A stretch of DNA of 16,027 nt. It comes from an uncultured Lachnospiraceae bacterium. GTDB lineage: Bacteria; Bacillota_A; Clostridia; Lachnospirales; Lachnospiraceae. The notes under the pieces are model-generated. The model was given only the letters and a program-made list of their open reading frames with translations, did no database searches and was not told the DNA's origin. This document shows, one piece after another, positions 5,743-13,206 of the stretch (positions are counted from its first letter, which is position 1; each line of letters starts with the position of its first letter). Made by a program: the position numbers and the translations under genes. Where the stretch lies: the NCBI GenBank assembly GCA_910585855.1, contig CAJUGZ010000065.1, positions 1 through 16,027 of the forward strand, written 5' to 3'.

Positions 5743-6810
5743 TTATCCGATAATCGTTCCCCCGCCCAATACATAATCTCCCTGATAAAATACCACTGCC
5801 TGTCCGGGTGTAATCGCACGCTGAGGCTCATAAAATTTACATTCGATCTGATCTGGATCTGTTTTTCTTATTTTGCAGTATGCCCCTTTATGACTGTAGC
5901 GAATCTTGGCAAATACCTCCATTTCTCCTTCTATCTCTGGTACTGCCATAAAATTCAGCCGATTGGCATACAGCCGATCTCCATATACTTCTTCCCCTGT
6001 TCCGATTACCACTTCATTGGTCTGGGGACGAATCTCTGTTACAAAAGCAGGACTTCCAAGAGAAAGATTCAGCCCCTTTCTCTGTCCAATGGTATAATGA
6101 ATCAATCCCTTATGCCTGCCCAGTACGATACCGTCTGCACGCACAAAATTTCCGGGCAGAATCTCGCTTTTGGTATGTTTTTTTATAAAAGCCGCATAGT
6201 CATGATCGGGTATAAAACAAATTTCCTGACTATCTTTTTTTTGTGCTACCAAAAGTCCAATCTCTTCTGCTGTCTTTCGAATTTCTTCTTTTGTATAAGC
6301 CCCTACTGGCATCAAGGTATGAGAAAGCTGCTTCTGTGTTAAATTATATAGTGCATAAGTTTGATCTTTTTGAGCCGTAACCGATTTTTTTAGAGCAAAT
6401 CTCCCATTTGAAAGCTGCTCTATCTGTGCATAATGCCCGGTGGCAATAAAATCTGCTCCCAGTGAAAGGCTTTTATTTAGCAAGGCCTCCCATTTTACAT
6501 ATCGGTTGCAGGCGATACAAGGATTGGGCGTATGTCCTTTTAAATATTCTTCTACAAAATAGTCGATTACTGTTTCCCGAAATTCTTTTCGAAAATTCAT
6601 GACATAAAAAGGAATCCCCAAATCATCTGCTGCCCTTCTGGCATCCTCCACAGCCGACAGCCCGCAGCAGCCGTTTTCTGCCGTTTCTTCTTCCTGCCAA
6701 ATCTGCATGGTAACTCCGATTACCCGATAGCCCTGCCTTTTTAATAAATAAGCTGCTACAGAAGAATCCACTCCGCCCGACATTCCAACTATAACTGTTT
6801 TTTGTTCCAT
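5743..6810 (-). CDS. mnmA: tRNA-specific 2-thiouridylase
   Basis: 355 residues, usual MnmA length. Adds sulfur to C2 of U34 in tRNA-Lys, -Glu and -Gln, using ATP and sulfur passed from a cysteine desulfurase. N-terminal PP-loop ATPase GMSGGVDSSV (SGGVDSS at 11-17); Cys98 in TPNPCIACNRYVKW, the first catalytic Cys; GHYAQI; Cys198 in DSQEICFIP, the persulfide Cys. The C-terminal beta-barrel follows, with GQRKGLNLS and PGQAVVFYQGDYVLGGG. Third gene of an operon with nifS and a 92-codon gene, 34 nt after the latter; start ATG preceded by AGGATGGAAAAAG. The order desulfurase, small gene, thiolase suggests that this NifS is the sulfur donor. No clear terminator and no B element behind it. Confidence 0.95.
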   Translation of the reverse strand: MEQKTVIVGMSGGVDSSVAAYLLKRQGYRVIGVTMQIWQEEETAENGCCGLSAVEDARRAADDLGIPFYVMNFRKEFRETVIDYFVEEYLKGHTPNPCIACNRYVKWEALLNKSLSLGADFIATGHYAQIEQLSNGRFALKKSVTAQKDQTYALYNLTQKQLSHTLMPVGAYTKEEIRKTAEEIGLLVAQKKDSQEICFIPDHDYAAFIKKHTKSEILPGNFVRADGIVLGRHKGLIHYTIGQRKGLNLSLGSPAFVTEIRPQTNEVVIGTGEEVYGDRLYANRLNFMAVPEIEGEMEVFAKIRYSHKGAYCKIRKTDPDQIECKFYEPQRAITPGQAVVFYQGDYVLGGGTIIG

Positions 6811-6844
6811 CTTTTTCCATCCTAAATTAAAATTCTATTTTCTG

Positions 6845-7123
6845 TTAAAACATTCGATAACAAGCTGCATCCCATTCTTCTTTCCGATCCAAATACCGCT
6901 GATTCAGCCATTGAACCAGCTCTTCTCTTCCTTCTTCGGAAAAACAAAATGTCTGTCTTTCTTTTTCTTCTTTTGTACATTCAAAATTATAGGGTTCTGG
7001 CCAAATAGTAACCAAAAATTCCTCTTCTGCTTTTTCAATTCGATACCGCATCCCCCGATACCCTCCGGTAAATACACTCTTTTTATAGAAATTAAGAGGC
7101 ATTAATTCCGCCTTCTCAATCAT
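6845..7123 (-). CDS. Small hypothetical protein between nifS and mnmA
   Basis: 92 residues; I do not recognise a family. It starts 3 nt after the nifS stop codon, with GGAAGG inside the nifS end as ribosome binding site, and is 34 nt before mnmA, so it is part of the operon and translationally coupled to nifS. Mixed basic/acidic, no membrane segment, no signal peptide; Cys49, Cys60 and Cys88 are not arranged as a known metal site. Recognisable stretches are FTGGYRGMRYRIEK, VTIWPEPYNFECT and EEGREELVQWLNQRY, suggesting a small alpha/beta fold ending in a helix. A role helping sulfur transfer or tRNA modification is only a context inference. Confidence 0.8.
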   Translation of the reverse strand: MIEKAELMPLNFYKKSVFTGGYRGMRYRIEKAEEEFLVTIWPEPYNFECTKEEKERQTFCFSEEGREELVQWLNQRYLDRKEEWDAACYRMF

Positions 7124-7126
7124 AAA

Positions 7127-8317
7127 TCATACATTCCTTCCATTCTGTTTTACAAAATCATCATACAAAGGGGACATTGCACGCAATTTTTCCACAATTT
7201 CTTTTATCGAATCCACCACAAAATCCATCTCTTCTTTTGTATTTTCCTCTCCAAGCGTCATCCGCAAAGAGCCATGTGCAATCTCATGAGGCAGTCCAAT
7301 CGCCAAAAGTACATGAGAAGGATCTAGCGATCCAGATGTACAAGCCGATCCACTGGAAGCACAAATTCCTTTCATATCCAACATAATCAATAACGATTCT
7401 CCCTCAATAAACTGTATACTGATATTGATATTATTCGGCAGCCGCCGTTTTCGATCTCCGTTTAACCGCACATAAGGAATTTCCTTTAAAATTCGCTCAA
7501 TCGCAGCATCCCGCACACTTTGTACCTTCCGGCTTCTTGCTTCCATATCTGCCATAGCAAGTTCTACTGCCTTTCCAAATCCGATAATCCCCGATACATT
7601 TTCTGTTCCGGCACGTCTGCGGCGTTCCTGTGCGCCTCCGTGAATCAGCGGTCCTATTTTTACTCCATTTCGTACATAAAGAAATCCGATCCCCTTCGGT
7701 CCGTTTAATTTATGACCGCTGGCACTTAATAAATCAATATGCATCTCATCTACTTGAATTGGAATCTGTCCATAAGCCTGTACTGCATCCGTATGAAAAA
7801 GAATCCCTTTTTCCTTTGCAATCTCTCCAATTTCCTTTATCGGCTCGATTGTTCCTATCTCATTATTGGCAAACATAACAGAAATTAAAATCGTAGTAGG
7901 ACGAATTGCTGCCCGCAGTTCCTCCAAATCAATCAATCCATTTTCATCCACATTTAAATAAGTAACAGCAACACCCTGCTTTTCTAAATATTCACAGGTA
8001 TGCAAAATCGCATGATGCTCTATTTTTGTTGTAATAATATGATTTCCCTTTGTACAATACATTTCTGCAATCGATTTTAGCGCCCAGTTATCTGCCTCTG
8101 TTCCGCCTGCTGTAAAATAAATTTCCTCTTTCTTTGCTCCAAGAGAATCGGCTATCGTTTCCCGTGCCTTTTGTATCTCAATTTTATTTTTTGCTGCAAA
8201 TCCATATACAGAAGAAGGATTTCCAAACTGATTCGTAAAATAAGGAAGCATCGCCTCCACCACTTCTTTTCGTGCTGCTGTCGTAGCAGCATGATCTAAA
8301 TATATAAACTGCTCCAT
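7127..8317 (-). CDS. nifS: Cysteine desulfurase (NifS/IscS class I type)
   Basis: 396 residues from the chosen start. PLP enzyme that takes sulfur from cysteine as a protein persulfide and releases alanine. Seen: YLDHAATTAARKEV at the N-terminus, EHHAILHT with the PLP-stacking His, PLP-lysine in SASGHKLNGPKG (Lys203), RAGTENVSG, and catalytic Cys326 in SSGSACTSGSLDPSHVL, the class I loop. Start: ATG at 8317 preceded by GGGAG at 7 nt. The frame stays open to 8410, but that would include the promoter and its -35. The following small gene and mnmA indicate sulfur supply for tRNA thiolation; there is no iscU beside it, so iron-sulfur assembly is not excluded but has no support from the context. 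Confidence 0.92.
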   Translation of the reverse strand: MEQFIYLDHAATTAARKEVVEAMLPYFTNQFGNPSSVYGFAAKNKIEIQKARETIADSLGAKKEEIYFTAGGTEADNWALKSIAEMYCTKGNHIITTKIEHHAILHTCEYLEKQGVAVTYLNVDENGLIDLEELRAAIRPTTILISVMFANNEIGTIEPIKEIGEIAKEKGILFHTDAVQAYGQIPIQVDEMHIDLLSASGHKLNGPKGIGFLYVRNGVKIGPLIHGGAQERRRRAGTENVSGIIGFGKAVELAMADMEARSRKVQSVRDAAIERILKEIPYVRLNGDRKRRLPNNINISIQFIEGESLLIMLDMKGICASSGSACTSGSLDPSHVLLAIGLPHEIAHGSLRMTLGEENTKEEMDFVVDSIKEIVEKLRAMSPLYDDFVKQNGRNV

Positions 8318-8381
8318 ATCATACTCCCTTTCTGCGCTGCTGCGCTGTTTTCTCTCTTTTCCTAGTGTTTTAATAGGTTTT

Positions 8382-8410
8382 ATATTACCACTGCTTATTC
8401 TGATTGTCAA
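8382..8410 (-). promoter_or_regulatory. Promoter of the nifS-orf92-mnmA operon
   Basis: Minus strand TTGACA (8405-8410), 17-nt spacer, TAATAT (8382-8387). Predicted start near 8375, leader about 58 nt ending in GGGAG. The -35 contains the upstream in-frame ATG, which rules that ATG out as start. Confidence 0.75.
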
Positions 8411-8448
8411 TGCAAGTTTTTATACTGATTTTTCTATTTTTATACAAG

Positions 8449-8463
8449 TTCTCATTCTGAGAA
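8449..8463. promoter_or_regulatory. Operator-like dyad upstream of the flippase gene
   Basis: A perfect 6-bp dyad TTCTCA-TTC-TGAGAA between the divergent nifS and flippase genes. A weak promoter for the flippase (TTCTGA 8455-8460, 17 nt, TATATA 8478-8483) overlaps it. I do not recognise the regulator. Confidence 0.35.
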
Positions 8464-8510
8464 TCCTATTTTTTACATATATATAAACTGAACTTCAAAA
8501 GAGGTGATTT

Positions 8511-10061
8511 ATGGAAAAATCAAATTCTCTCTCCAACCTTTTTAAAAGCCCTTTCTTTCATGCGACTTTTTATTTAACCGCTGCCGGTTTTCTTTGCAGA
8601 CTATTAGGGTTCTTCTATAGAATATTCCTATCCAATGTAATTGGTGCAGAAGGTATGGGAATCTATGAACTTATTTTCCCGATTTATGGTCTTTGCCACG
8701 CTATCAGCGTTTCCCCAATCCAAACGGCTATTTCCAAATTTACAGCAGAAGAGTCCAAAGGAAACGGCTACATCAACAGCCGCCGCACTCTCCATGCAGG
8801 ACTTTTCCTTTCCTTTTCTCTTTCTGCACTTTTGGCACTTTCTGTTTGGATTAGTTCTGATTGGATCGCCAATCATTTTTTATTTGAAGAACGCTGTACC
8901 TCTTTACTGAAAATTATGGCGGTTGCACTGCCGTTTAGCTCCATTCATAGCTGTATCAGCGGTTACTACTACGGCATAAAAAAAGCGGGAATCCCTTCCC
9001 TCTCTCAGCTTACCGAACAAATTGTAAGAGTTTCTTCGGTCTATTTACTCGTTTCTATTGCACAGACCAATCACCTGCAGATTACACCGCTTTTTGCCGT
9101 ATACGGACTTTTATTTGGGGAAGCCGCCTCTTTCCTATTCTCGACTCTCTCCATCTGTCTTAGTAAAAACTGCGGCAGCAAAAAAGCTACTGCTTTCTGG
9201 CCAATACAGCTAAAAAATATTTTACTGTTAGCCATTCCGCTGTCCCTAAATCGTCTGATGCTGACCTTTTTTCAAAGCATTGAATCCATCAGCATCCCAA
9301 CCAATTTAAGACTCTACGGCATGAGCAGCACAACCGCTCTAGAAACCTATGGCGTCTTTACCGGAATGTCTATGCACTTTATTCTGTTTCCAGCAGCCAT
9401 CACCAATTCACTGGCTGTTATGCTGCTGCCCGCCGTATCCGAAGCACAAAGTCAAAAAAACAACCGCCGCATTTCCGATATGGCAAGCAAAAGTCTTCGG
9501 TTCTGCCTAACGATCGGCATCCTGTTTACCGGCATCTTTCTTGTCTACGGAGCCGATATGGGTACGATTGTCTTCCACAATTCACTTGCCGGAAACTATA
9601 TCACTACCTTGTCTTGGCTCTGTCCGTTCCTCTATGTTTCTACCACAATCGGAAGCATACTAAACGGACTTGGAAAAACAAAATCTACTTTCCTACACAA
9701 TATGGCATCCCTGTGTCTGCGTATCCTTTTTATCTTCCTGCTTGTACCAAGACTTGGAATGTATGGATATCTGCTAGGCGTATTGATCAGCCAGCTTTTA
9801 CTTATGCTTCTGCATCTCTATTCCTGCCAAAAAAGTATTAAATTAGAATTTTACGTATTCCCCGATATGATAAAACCGATTTTTTGTACAGCATCTGCTC
9901 TGCTGATAACAAAATTTCTCTCCGAACACATCCTGCATACATACTTTTCCCTTTCTCCCCTTTTAGAACTTGGAGTGCATTGTATGCTGTCTGCTTTCCT
10001 GTTCTTTATCATCCTTTACCTAACAGAACCAGACGGAAAATCCTTCCTACTACGAAAATAA
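8511..10061 (+). CDS. MOP-superfamily flippase (SpoVB/polysaccharide biosynthesis type)
   Basis: 516 residues, almost wholly hydrophobic with about 14 predicted membrane helices, the number usual for MOP-superfamily lipid-linked oligosaccharide flippases (MurJ, Wzx, SpoVB). The N-terminal part is characteristic: a first helix with AAGFLCRLLGFFYRIFLSNV, then IGAEGMGIYELIFPIYGLC, and SVSPIQTAISKFTAEE. These are the SpoVB/YtgP-like motifs. Probably moves lipid II or another undecaprenyl-linked precursor across the membrane; the substrate cannot be read from sequence. Start ATG with GAGGTGA six to seven bases upstream. Divergent from nifS, not obviously in an operon. Repeat B4 begins about 20 nt after the TAA and no ordinary terminator is present. 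Confidence 0.88.
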   Translation: MEKSNSLSNLFKSPFFHATFYLTAAGFLCRLLGFFYRIFLSNVIGAEGMGIYELIFPIYGLCHAISVSPIQTAISKFTAEESKGNGYINSRRTLHAGLFLSFSLSALLALSVWISSDWIANHFLFEERCTSLLKIMAVALPFSSIHSCISGYYYGIKKAGIPSLSQLTEQIVRVSSVYLLVSIAQTNHLQITPLFAVYGLLFGEAASFLFSTLSICLSKNCGSKKATAFWPIQLKNILLLAIPLSLNRLMLTFFQSIESISIPTNLRLYGMSSTTALETYGVFTGMSMHFILFPAAITNSLAVMLLPAVSEAQSQKNNRRISDMASKSLRFCLTIGILFTGIFLVYGADMGTIVFHNSLAGNYITTLSWLCPFLYVSTTIGSILNGLGKTKSTFLHNMASLCLRILFIFLLVPRLGMYGYLLGVLISQLLLMLLHLYSCQKSIKLEFYVFPDMIKPIFCTASALLITKFLSEHILHTYFSLSPLLELGVHCMLSAFLFFIILYLTEPDGKSFLLRK

Positions 10062-10067
10062 AAGAGA

Positions 10068-10091
10068 GAGGACGCCAAAGAGGACGCCAAA
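10068..10091 (+). repeat. 12-bp tandem duplication at the edge of B4
   Basis: GAGGACGCCAAA occurs twice directly in tandem (10068-10079 and 10080-10091). The second copy is the end of element B4. It begins 7 nt after the flippase stop codon. Confidence 0.9.
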
Positions 10092-10225
10092 ATCGAAAGG
10101 AAAATCCGCTCCGAGCCCGCTCTCGCTTAGCATTTCCTCGTAGCGGACACTAGGGTGCTAAAACACAGCACCCAAGTGCCGACGGGAAATGATGACCCTG
10201 CGCAGACATTCCTTTCGATTTTAGC
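10082..10225 (+). repeat. Family B structured element, copy B4 (complete)
   Basis: Oriented as in the flippase mRNA. Closing stem P1: 10086-10102 with 10209-10225 (17 bp, one mismatch). Core in order: a short hairpin GCU-CUCGCUU-AGC, P3 CAUUUCC (10131-10137) with GGGAAAUG (10184-10191), and P4 with GGACAC/GUGCC (bulged A) topped by GGGUGCU/AGCACCC. The P2 pairing (CCC here, opposite GACCC) is weaker than in B5. Relative to B5 the P1 and P4 stems have different bases but still pair. It lies directly behind the flippase stop codon. Confidence 0.85.
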
Positions 10226-10507
10226 TACATATTACCAACCAGCAGAAAAAAATAATTACAAACACTTGCTGCAAACATTTAGAGCCTGTTTCATATCTTC
10301 TTAATTTGCCTTAAAATAAGCCATTCTTTTTTATTCAAATCATTCGTAATATCTTTCTCCTCTTACAATGAACAGATATAAATAAAAACTTACCAGAATT
10401 ATATGTGTCAAAAACTCATTAAAAATTTCACTTTATCACTTTATTATCATTTATAGTTGCAACTCTTTACAGCAATATCCTATATCCTTTTCCGGCTGGT
10501 AAGCGTA
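10226..10507. other. AT-rich spacer between B4 and B5, nothing recognised
   Basis: About 280 bases between the 3' ends of two convergent genes and their B elements. No open frame with a ribosome binding site, no hairpin with U-run and no repeat seen. The two B elements facing each other here are the only structured elements in the convergent region. Confidence 0.6.
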
Positions 10508-10652
10508 GCTGAAAGCGGAAGGAAGGTCTATGCAGGGTCATCATTTCCCGTCGGCACTTAGGCACGGTATTTTCGTGCCTTATGTGTCCGCTACGAGGAA
10601 ATGCTAAGCGCAAGCAGACCCGGAATAGACCTTCCTTCCGCTTTCAGCGTCC
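10508..10652 (-). repeat. Family B structured element, copy B5 (complete, best preserved)
   Basis: Closing stem P1 is a perfect 24-bp inverted repeat, 10508-10531 with 10625-10648. In the mRNA sense of the minus-strand esterase: GGACGC, P1, P2 GGGUC/GACCC, a 4-bp hairpin UGCU-UGCGCUU-AGCA, P3 CAUUUCC/GGAAAUG, then P4 GGACAC/GUGCC with bulged A and GGCACG/CGUGCC. It starts 30 nt after the esterase stop codon at 10683. Best reference copy for building a covariance model of the family. Confidence 0.9.
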
Positions 10653-10682
10653 TCCCCAGATAAAAAATCCACAATTTTTGTT

Positions 10683-11795
10683 CTATGCCACAATGATTGC
10701 CATTAAATAAAAAGGAATTACTTCCCCTTTTTCACAAGGTAAAATTTCTATTTCCACCCGATGTCGTTTTTTCTCTCCATGATGTATTAAGACCTGTAAA
10801 TACTGACAATCCCCCCATTCTTCCTCAAAATTTCCATCCAGTAAAACTCCATTTTCCCGTTCTCCATCTAAAACCGCCAAAGCGGAAAGCGCAGGTTTTT
10901 TTACCGATTTTCGATACTGAACCGCAATGCAATCTCCTTCTACTTCAAATACAATTCGATCTCCTGTTCGTTTTCCAATCCATCCATTACGAAATGCATC
11001 CAAATGTCCCATCTTTTCTTCTGTATCCGTCAAAAAGCCAAAAAGTGAAGGCACACATTCCCGAATGGTAAGTCTTTCTGCCTTTTCATATCCATTTGCA
11101 GTCATAGCAGCAGGAAGTTCTTTTTCTATATAAGTTTCTATATAAAAATCTTGTCGATTAACAGTTGACTCTTCTAGTATCTGGTCTTTTCCCTTTTCTA
11201 AAAATCGGATCACTTCCTCTGCCACAAGCTTATGCCCGAAATCATTTGGGTGAAGTCCATCCGACGTCAATTCCATTCGGCTAAATTCCCCTGCCCTCAT
11301 CCTCTGATAGACCGTATCTCGAATACTGATACAAGGCAGATGATACCACTGTCCGACTGCTTGGTGATATTCCTGTGCACTTAATCCAGTGTCATAAAAA
11401 ACATTGTGCAGCAGCACTACGGCAGGCTTTGAACTCCAAGAAAGCAGACGTCGTACCAGCCCCTCATAAGTTTCCTGAAAAAATAAATTCCCTGTATCAT
11501 TTACACTAAAGTCTACTACAACAAAATCCGGCTGATACATCAAAAGATCTGTTTTTACACGTGCTGTTCCATAGTGAGAAGAAGTCCCGCCAATCCCGCC
11601 ATTGATATAATGAAATTTCGCCTTTGGAAATGTCTGTACCCACCATTGAAATACCCGATAAGCATACGTCTTTTCCTGACAGGATGCCAAACTTCCCTGT
11701 GTAATCGATCCTCCAAAAAATCCGATTGTCAGTTCCTCCCCCTGCTCTGCCCGGCACATTACCTCTTTTAAACGTGCCATATTAACTTGATTCAT
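10683..11795 (-). CDS. SGNH-type carbohydrate esterase (CE17-like), SGNH plus C-terminal beta domain
   Basis: 370 residues, no signal peptide, so cytoplasmic. N-terminal SGNH/GDSL hydrolase (about 20-205): GFFGGSITQG with nucleophile Ser30, GGIGGTSS (oxyanion Gly), FSVNDTG (Asn99), and SDGLHPNDFGH with Asp179/His182. The last 150 residues are a separate, probably beta-sandwich domain, the layout described for the Roseburia intestinalis CE17 mannan acetylesterase, in which a CBM35-like module completes the active site. Follows a CE2-like esterase with a 6-nt gap and ribosome binding site GAAGGGTGG, so one operon. Function inferred: removal of O-acetyl groups from imported manno-oligosaccharides. 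Family assignment rests on architecture and context; a generic SGNH esterase is the alternative. Confidence 0.82.
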   Translation of the reverse strand: MNQVNMARLKEVMCRAEQGEELTIGFFGGSITQGSLASCQEKTYAYRVFQWWVQTFPKAKFHYINGGIGGTSSHYGTARVKTDLLMYQPDFVVVDFSVNDTGNLFFQETYEGLVRRLLSWSSKPAVVLLHNVFYDTGLSAQEYHQAVGQWYHLPCISIRDTVYQRMRAGEFSRMELTSDGLHPNDFGHKLVAEEVIRFLEKGKDQILEESTVNRQDFYIETYIEKELPAAMTANGYEKAERLTIRECVPSLFGFLTDTEEKMGHLDAFRNGWIGKRTGDRIVFEVEGDCIAVQYRKSVKKPALSALAVLDGERENGVLLDGNFEEEWGDCQYLQVLIHHGEKKRHRVEIEILPCEKGEVIPFYLMAIIVA

Positions 11796-11801
11796 ACTTC
11801 A

Positions 11802-12848
11802 TCACCACCCTTCTATCTCAAGACTTTCCAAATAAGCTGCCAGTTCTTCTGCCATCTCCTCTGCTTCTAAAGTCCGAAGATGCCCCGGCGTCCCCTGCCC
11901 GGTTCTCTGAAACCAAAAATAGGTTACCCGTGGATCTGCCATTTCCTTACAAACCTGCTCGATCGACAAATCCCATCCAATATCATGATTTAATAAAGTC
12001 GTACAGCAGACCACATGCGCTTTTGGATACTGCGCTAAAATTTTCTCCAAAAATATCCAATACCGTTCTCTCCAAAGCACAGCTTTCTCCCCCATACGAT
12101 CCTCTTTCATATAATCCTCTGGATGACTATCATTTTGCCCAATTGCTACAATCACCACATCCGGCGTATAATCAGAAAAATCCCAAGAAACCATTTCTCC
12201 AAGTTCTGTCTGATAATGCATTTGATTCCAGATCGTTTCCATCCCAATCAAATCCGGCGTTCCAAACCATCCTGTCCCGTCCATAAGAGCAATCCCGCCC
12301 TGTGCAATATCATGCAGTTGTGCATGAAGTTTCCGAGCTGTTATCCACGCATAAGAATACCAGCTATTTGAAAACCGCCCGTTATGATTCGGAGGATCTG
12401 CCCTTCCAAACCAATCCACCGCTTCAGACACCTCCCCTGCCGAAACCGAATCCCCATATACTTCTATCTTTCGTTTCGGTTTTTCCGGTGCTTCTAACAT
12501 CCTGCCCCCATCCGACACCAGCAAAGAACAAAGCCGTATCTCATGACAGCTATCCTGCCGTTTAAAAAAAAGAACACTATGTACTCCATCCTGTTCCTCT
12601 TCCAAAAAAGAAATCTCTGTCTGTCCTTCCTTCTTCAAAATCCAGCACTTCTGCACCCCGTCTACAATCGCACCAACATAATTATTCCAATAAACATTCC
12701 GATTTTCCAAAACCAAAACCGCCTTACGTCCAAAAAACCGAAACTCAAGAGAAGAAGCCGGAAAAATAAACTCCGGTCTTTTTCGATTACGCCGATCAAT
12801 CCTTCCGCTATACACCAATTCTTCCCGATCCAAATCTATCTCTATCAT
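11802..12848 (-). CDS. CE2-like acetyl esterase (N-terminal beta domain plus SGNH)
   Basis: 348 residues from the chosen start, no signal peptide. N-terminal jelly-roll domain (about 10-115: YSGRIDRRN, PASSLEFRFFGRKAVLVLEN) followed by an SGNH esterase domain: VYGDSVSAGE with nucleophile Ser134, QGGIALMDG, IGQND with Asn239, and TPGHLRTLEAEEMAEEL with His323. Beta domain first and no conventional Asp two or three residues before the His fits CE2, which uses a Ser-His dyad. Start: ATG at 12848 with AGGA about 7 nt before; an upstream TTG at 12884 in frame lacks a ribosome binding site. Inferred role: deacetylation of xylo- or manno-oligosaccharides together with the downstream CE17-like enzyme, the two having complementary positional specificity in R. 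intestinalis. Confidence 0.85.
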   Translation of the reverse strand: MIEIDLDREELVYSGRIDRRNRKRPEFIFPASSLEFRFFGRKAVLVLENRNVYWNNYVGAIVDGVQKCWILKKEGQTEISFLEEEQDGVHSVLFFKRQDSCHEIRLCSLLVSDGGRMLEAPEKPKRKIEVYGDSVSAGEVSEAVDWFGRADPPNHNGRFSNSWYSYAWITARKLHAQLHDIAQGGIALMDGTGWFGTPDLIGMETIWNQMHYQTELGEMVSWDFSDYTPDVVIVAIGQNDSHPEDYMKEDRMGEKAVLWRERYWIFLEKILAQYPKAHVVCCTTLLNHDIGWDLSIEQVCKEMADPRVTYFWFQRTGQGTPGHLRTLEAEEMAEELAAYLESLEIEGW

Positions 12849-12851
12849 AGC

Positions 12852-12948
12852 TTTCCTGCTCCATCCATTCCTTATTTCCCACAATCACAGTTCAAAAACA
12901 GCATACTCCGCTGTTTCCCCACTCTATCCATTCCTATTCTCCACAATC
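12852..12948. repeat. Imperfect direct repeat in the CE2 gene leader
   Basis: 12852-12886 and 12914-12948 are about 35-nt direct repeats (shared TCCATTCCT and CCACAATC blocks), 62 nt apart, and sequence after each also resembles the other (ACAGTT and AAAAACAGC). The copy nearer the gene holds its ribosome binding site. Looks like an old tandem duplication of the 5' leader. No good promoter was seen in this spacer. Confidence 0.6.
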
Positions 12949-13041
12949 CCAACAGTTGTAAACACATAACAAAAACAGCCATCCTTTCCAATTCAGCCAC
13001 ATATTCCCCCCAGTAACTCTACCTACCGGCAAAAATACACA

Positions 13042-13203
13042 GCAAAAATCCGAAGGGAGGGTCTGCAAAGGGTCATCATTTCCCGTCGGCACTCAGGCAC
13101 TGTGCTGCTGTATTTTAGTGTCTTATGTGTCCGCTATGAAAATAGGAAATGCTAAGCACAAGCAGAACCCGGTGCAGACCTCCCTTCGGATTTTAGCGTT
13201 CCC
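13042..13203 (-). repeat. Family B structured element, copy B6 (complete)
   Basis: Closing stem P1 13042-13067 with 13173-13197, about 25 bp with one bulged G and one mismatch. Same core order as B5: CAUUUCC/GGGAAAUG, UGCU-UGUGCUU-AGCA, GGACAC/GUGCC. The P4 tip is longer and has one mismatch. In pgm mRNA sense it starts only 3 nt after the pgm stop codon and is the only structure between pgm and the esterase genes, so it would separate or stabilise the two parts of the transcript. Confidence 0.88.
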
Positions 13204-13206
13204 TTT

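Noticed and set aside
8318..8410. Longer NifS beginning at 8410
   Set aside because: This would put the TTGACA/TAATAT promoter in the coding region; the ATG at 8317 has a good ribosome binding site and starts the conserved YLDHAATT segment.
10082..10225. Hammerhead ribozyme in family B (ATGATGA and GAAA strings)
   Set aside because: The required CUGAUGA core is absent (AAUGAUGA is found in its place and is taken up by P3), and no three-way junction of hammerhead type forms.
12849..12884. TTG start at 12884 for the CE2-like gene
   Set aside because: No Shine-Dalgarno before it, and the sequence belongs to the duplicated leader; ATG 12848 has AGGA at a suitable distance.
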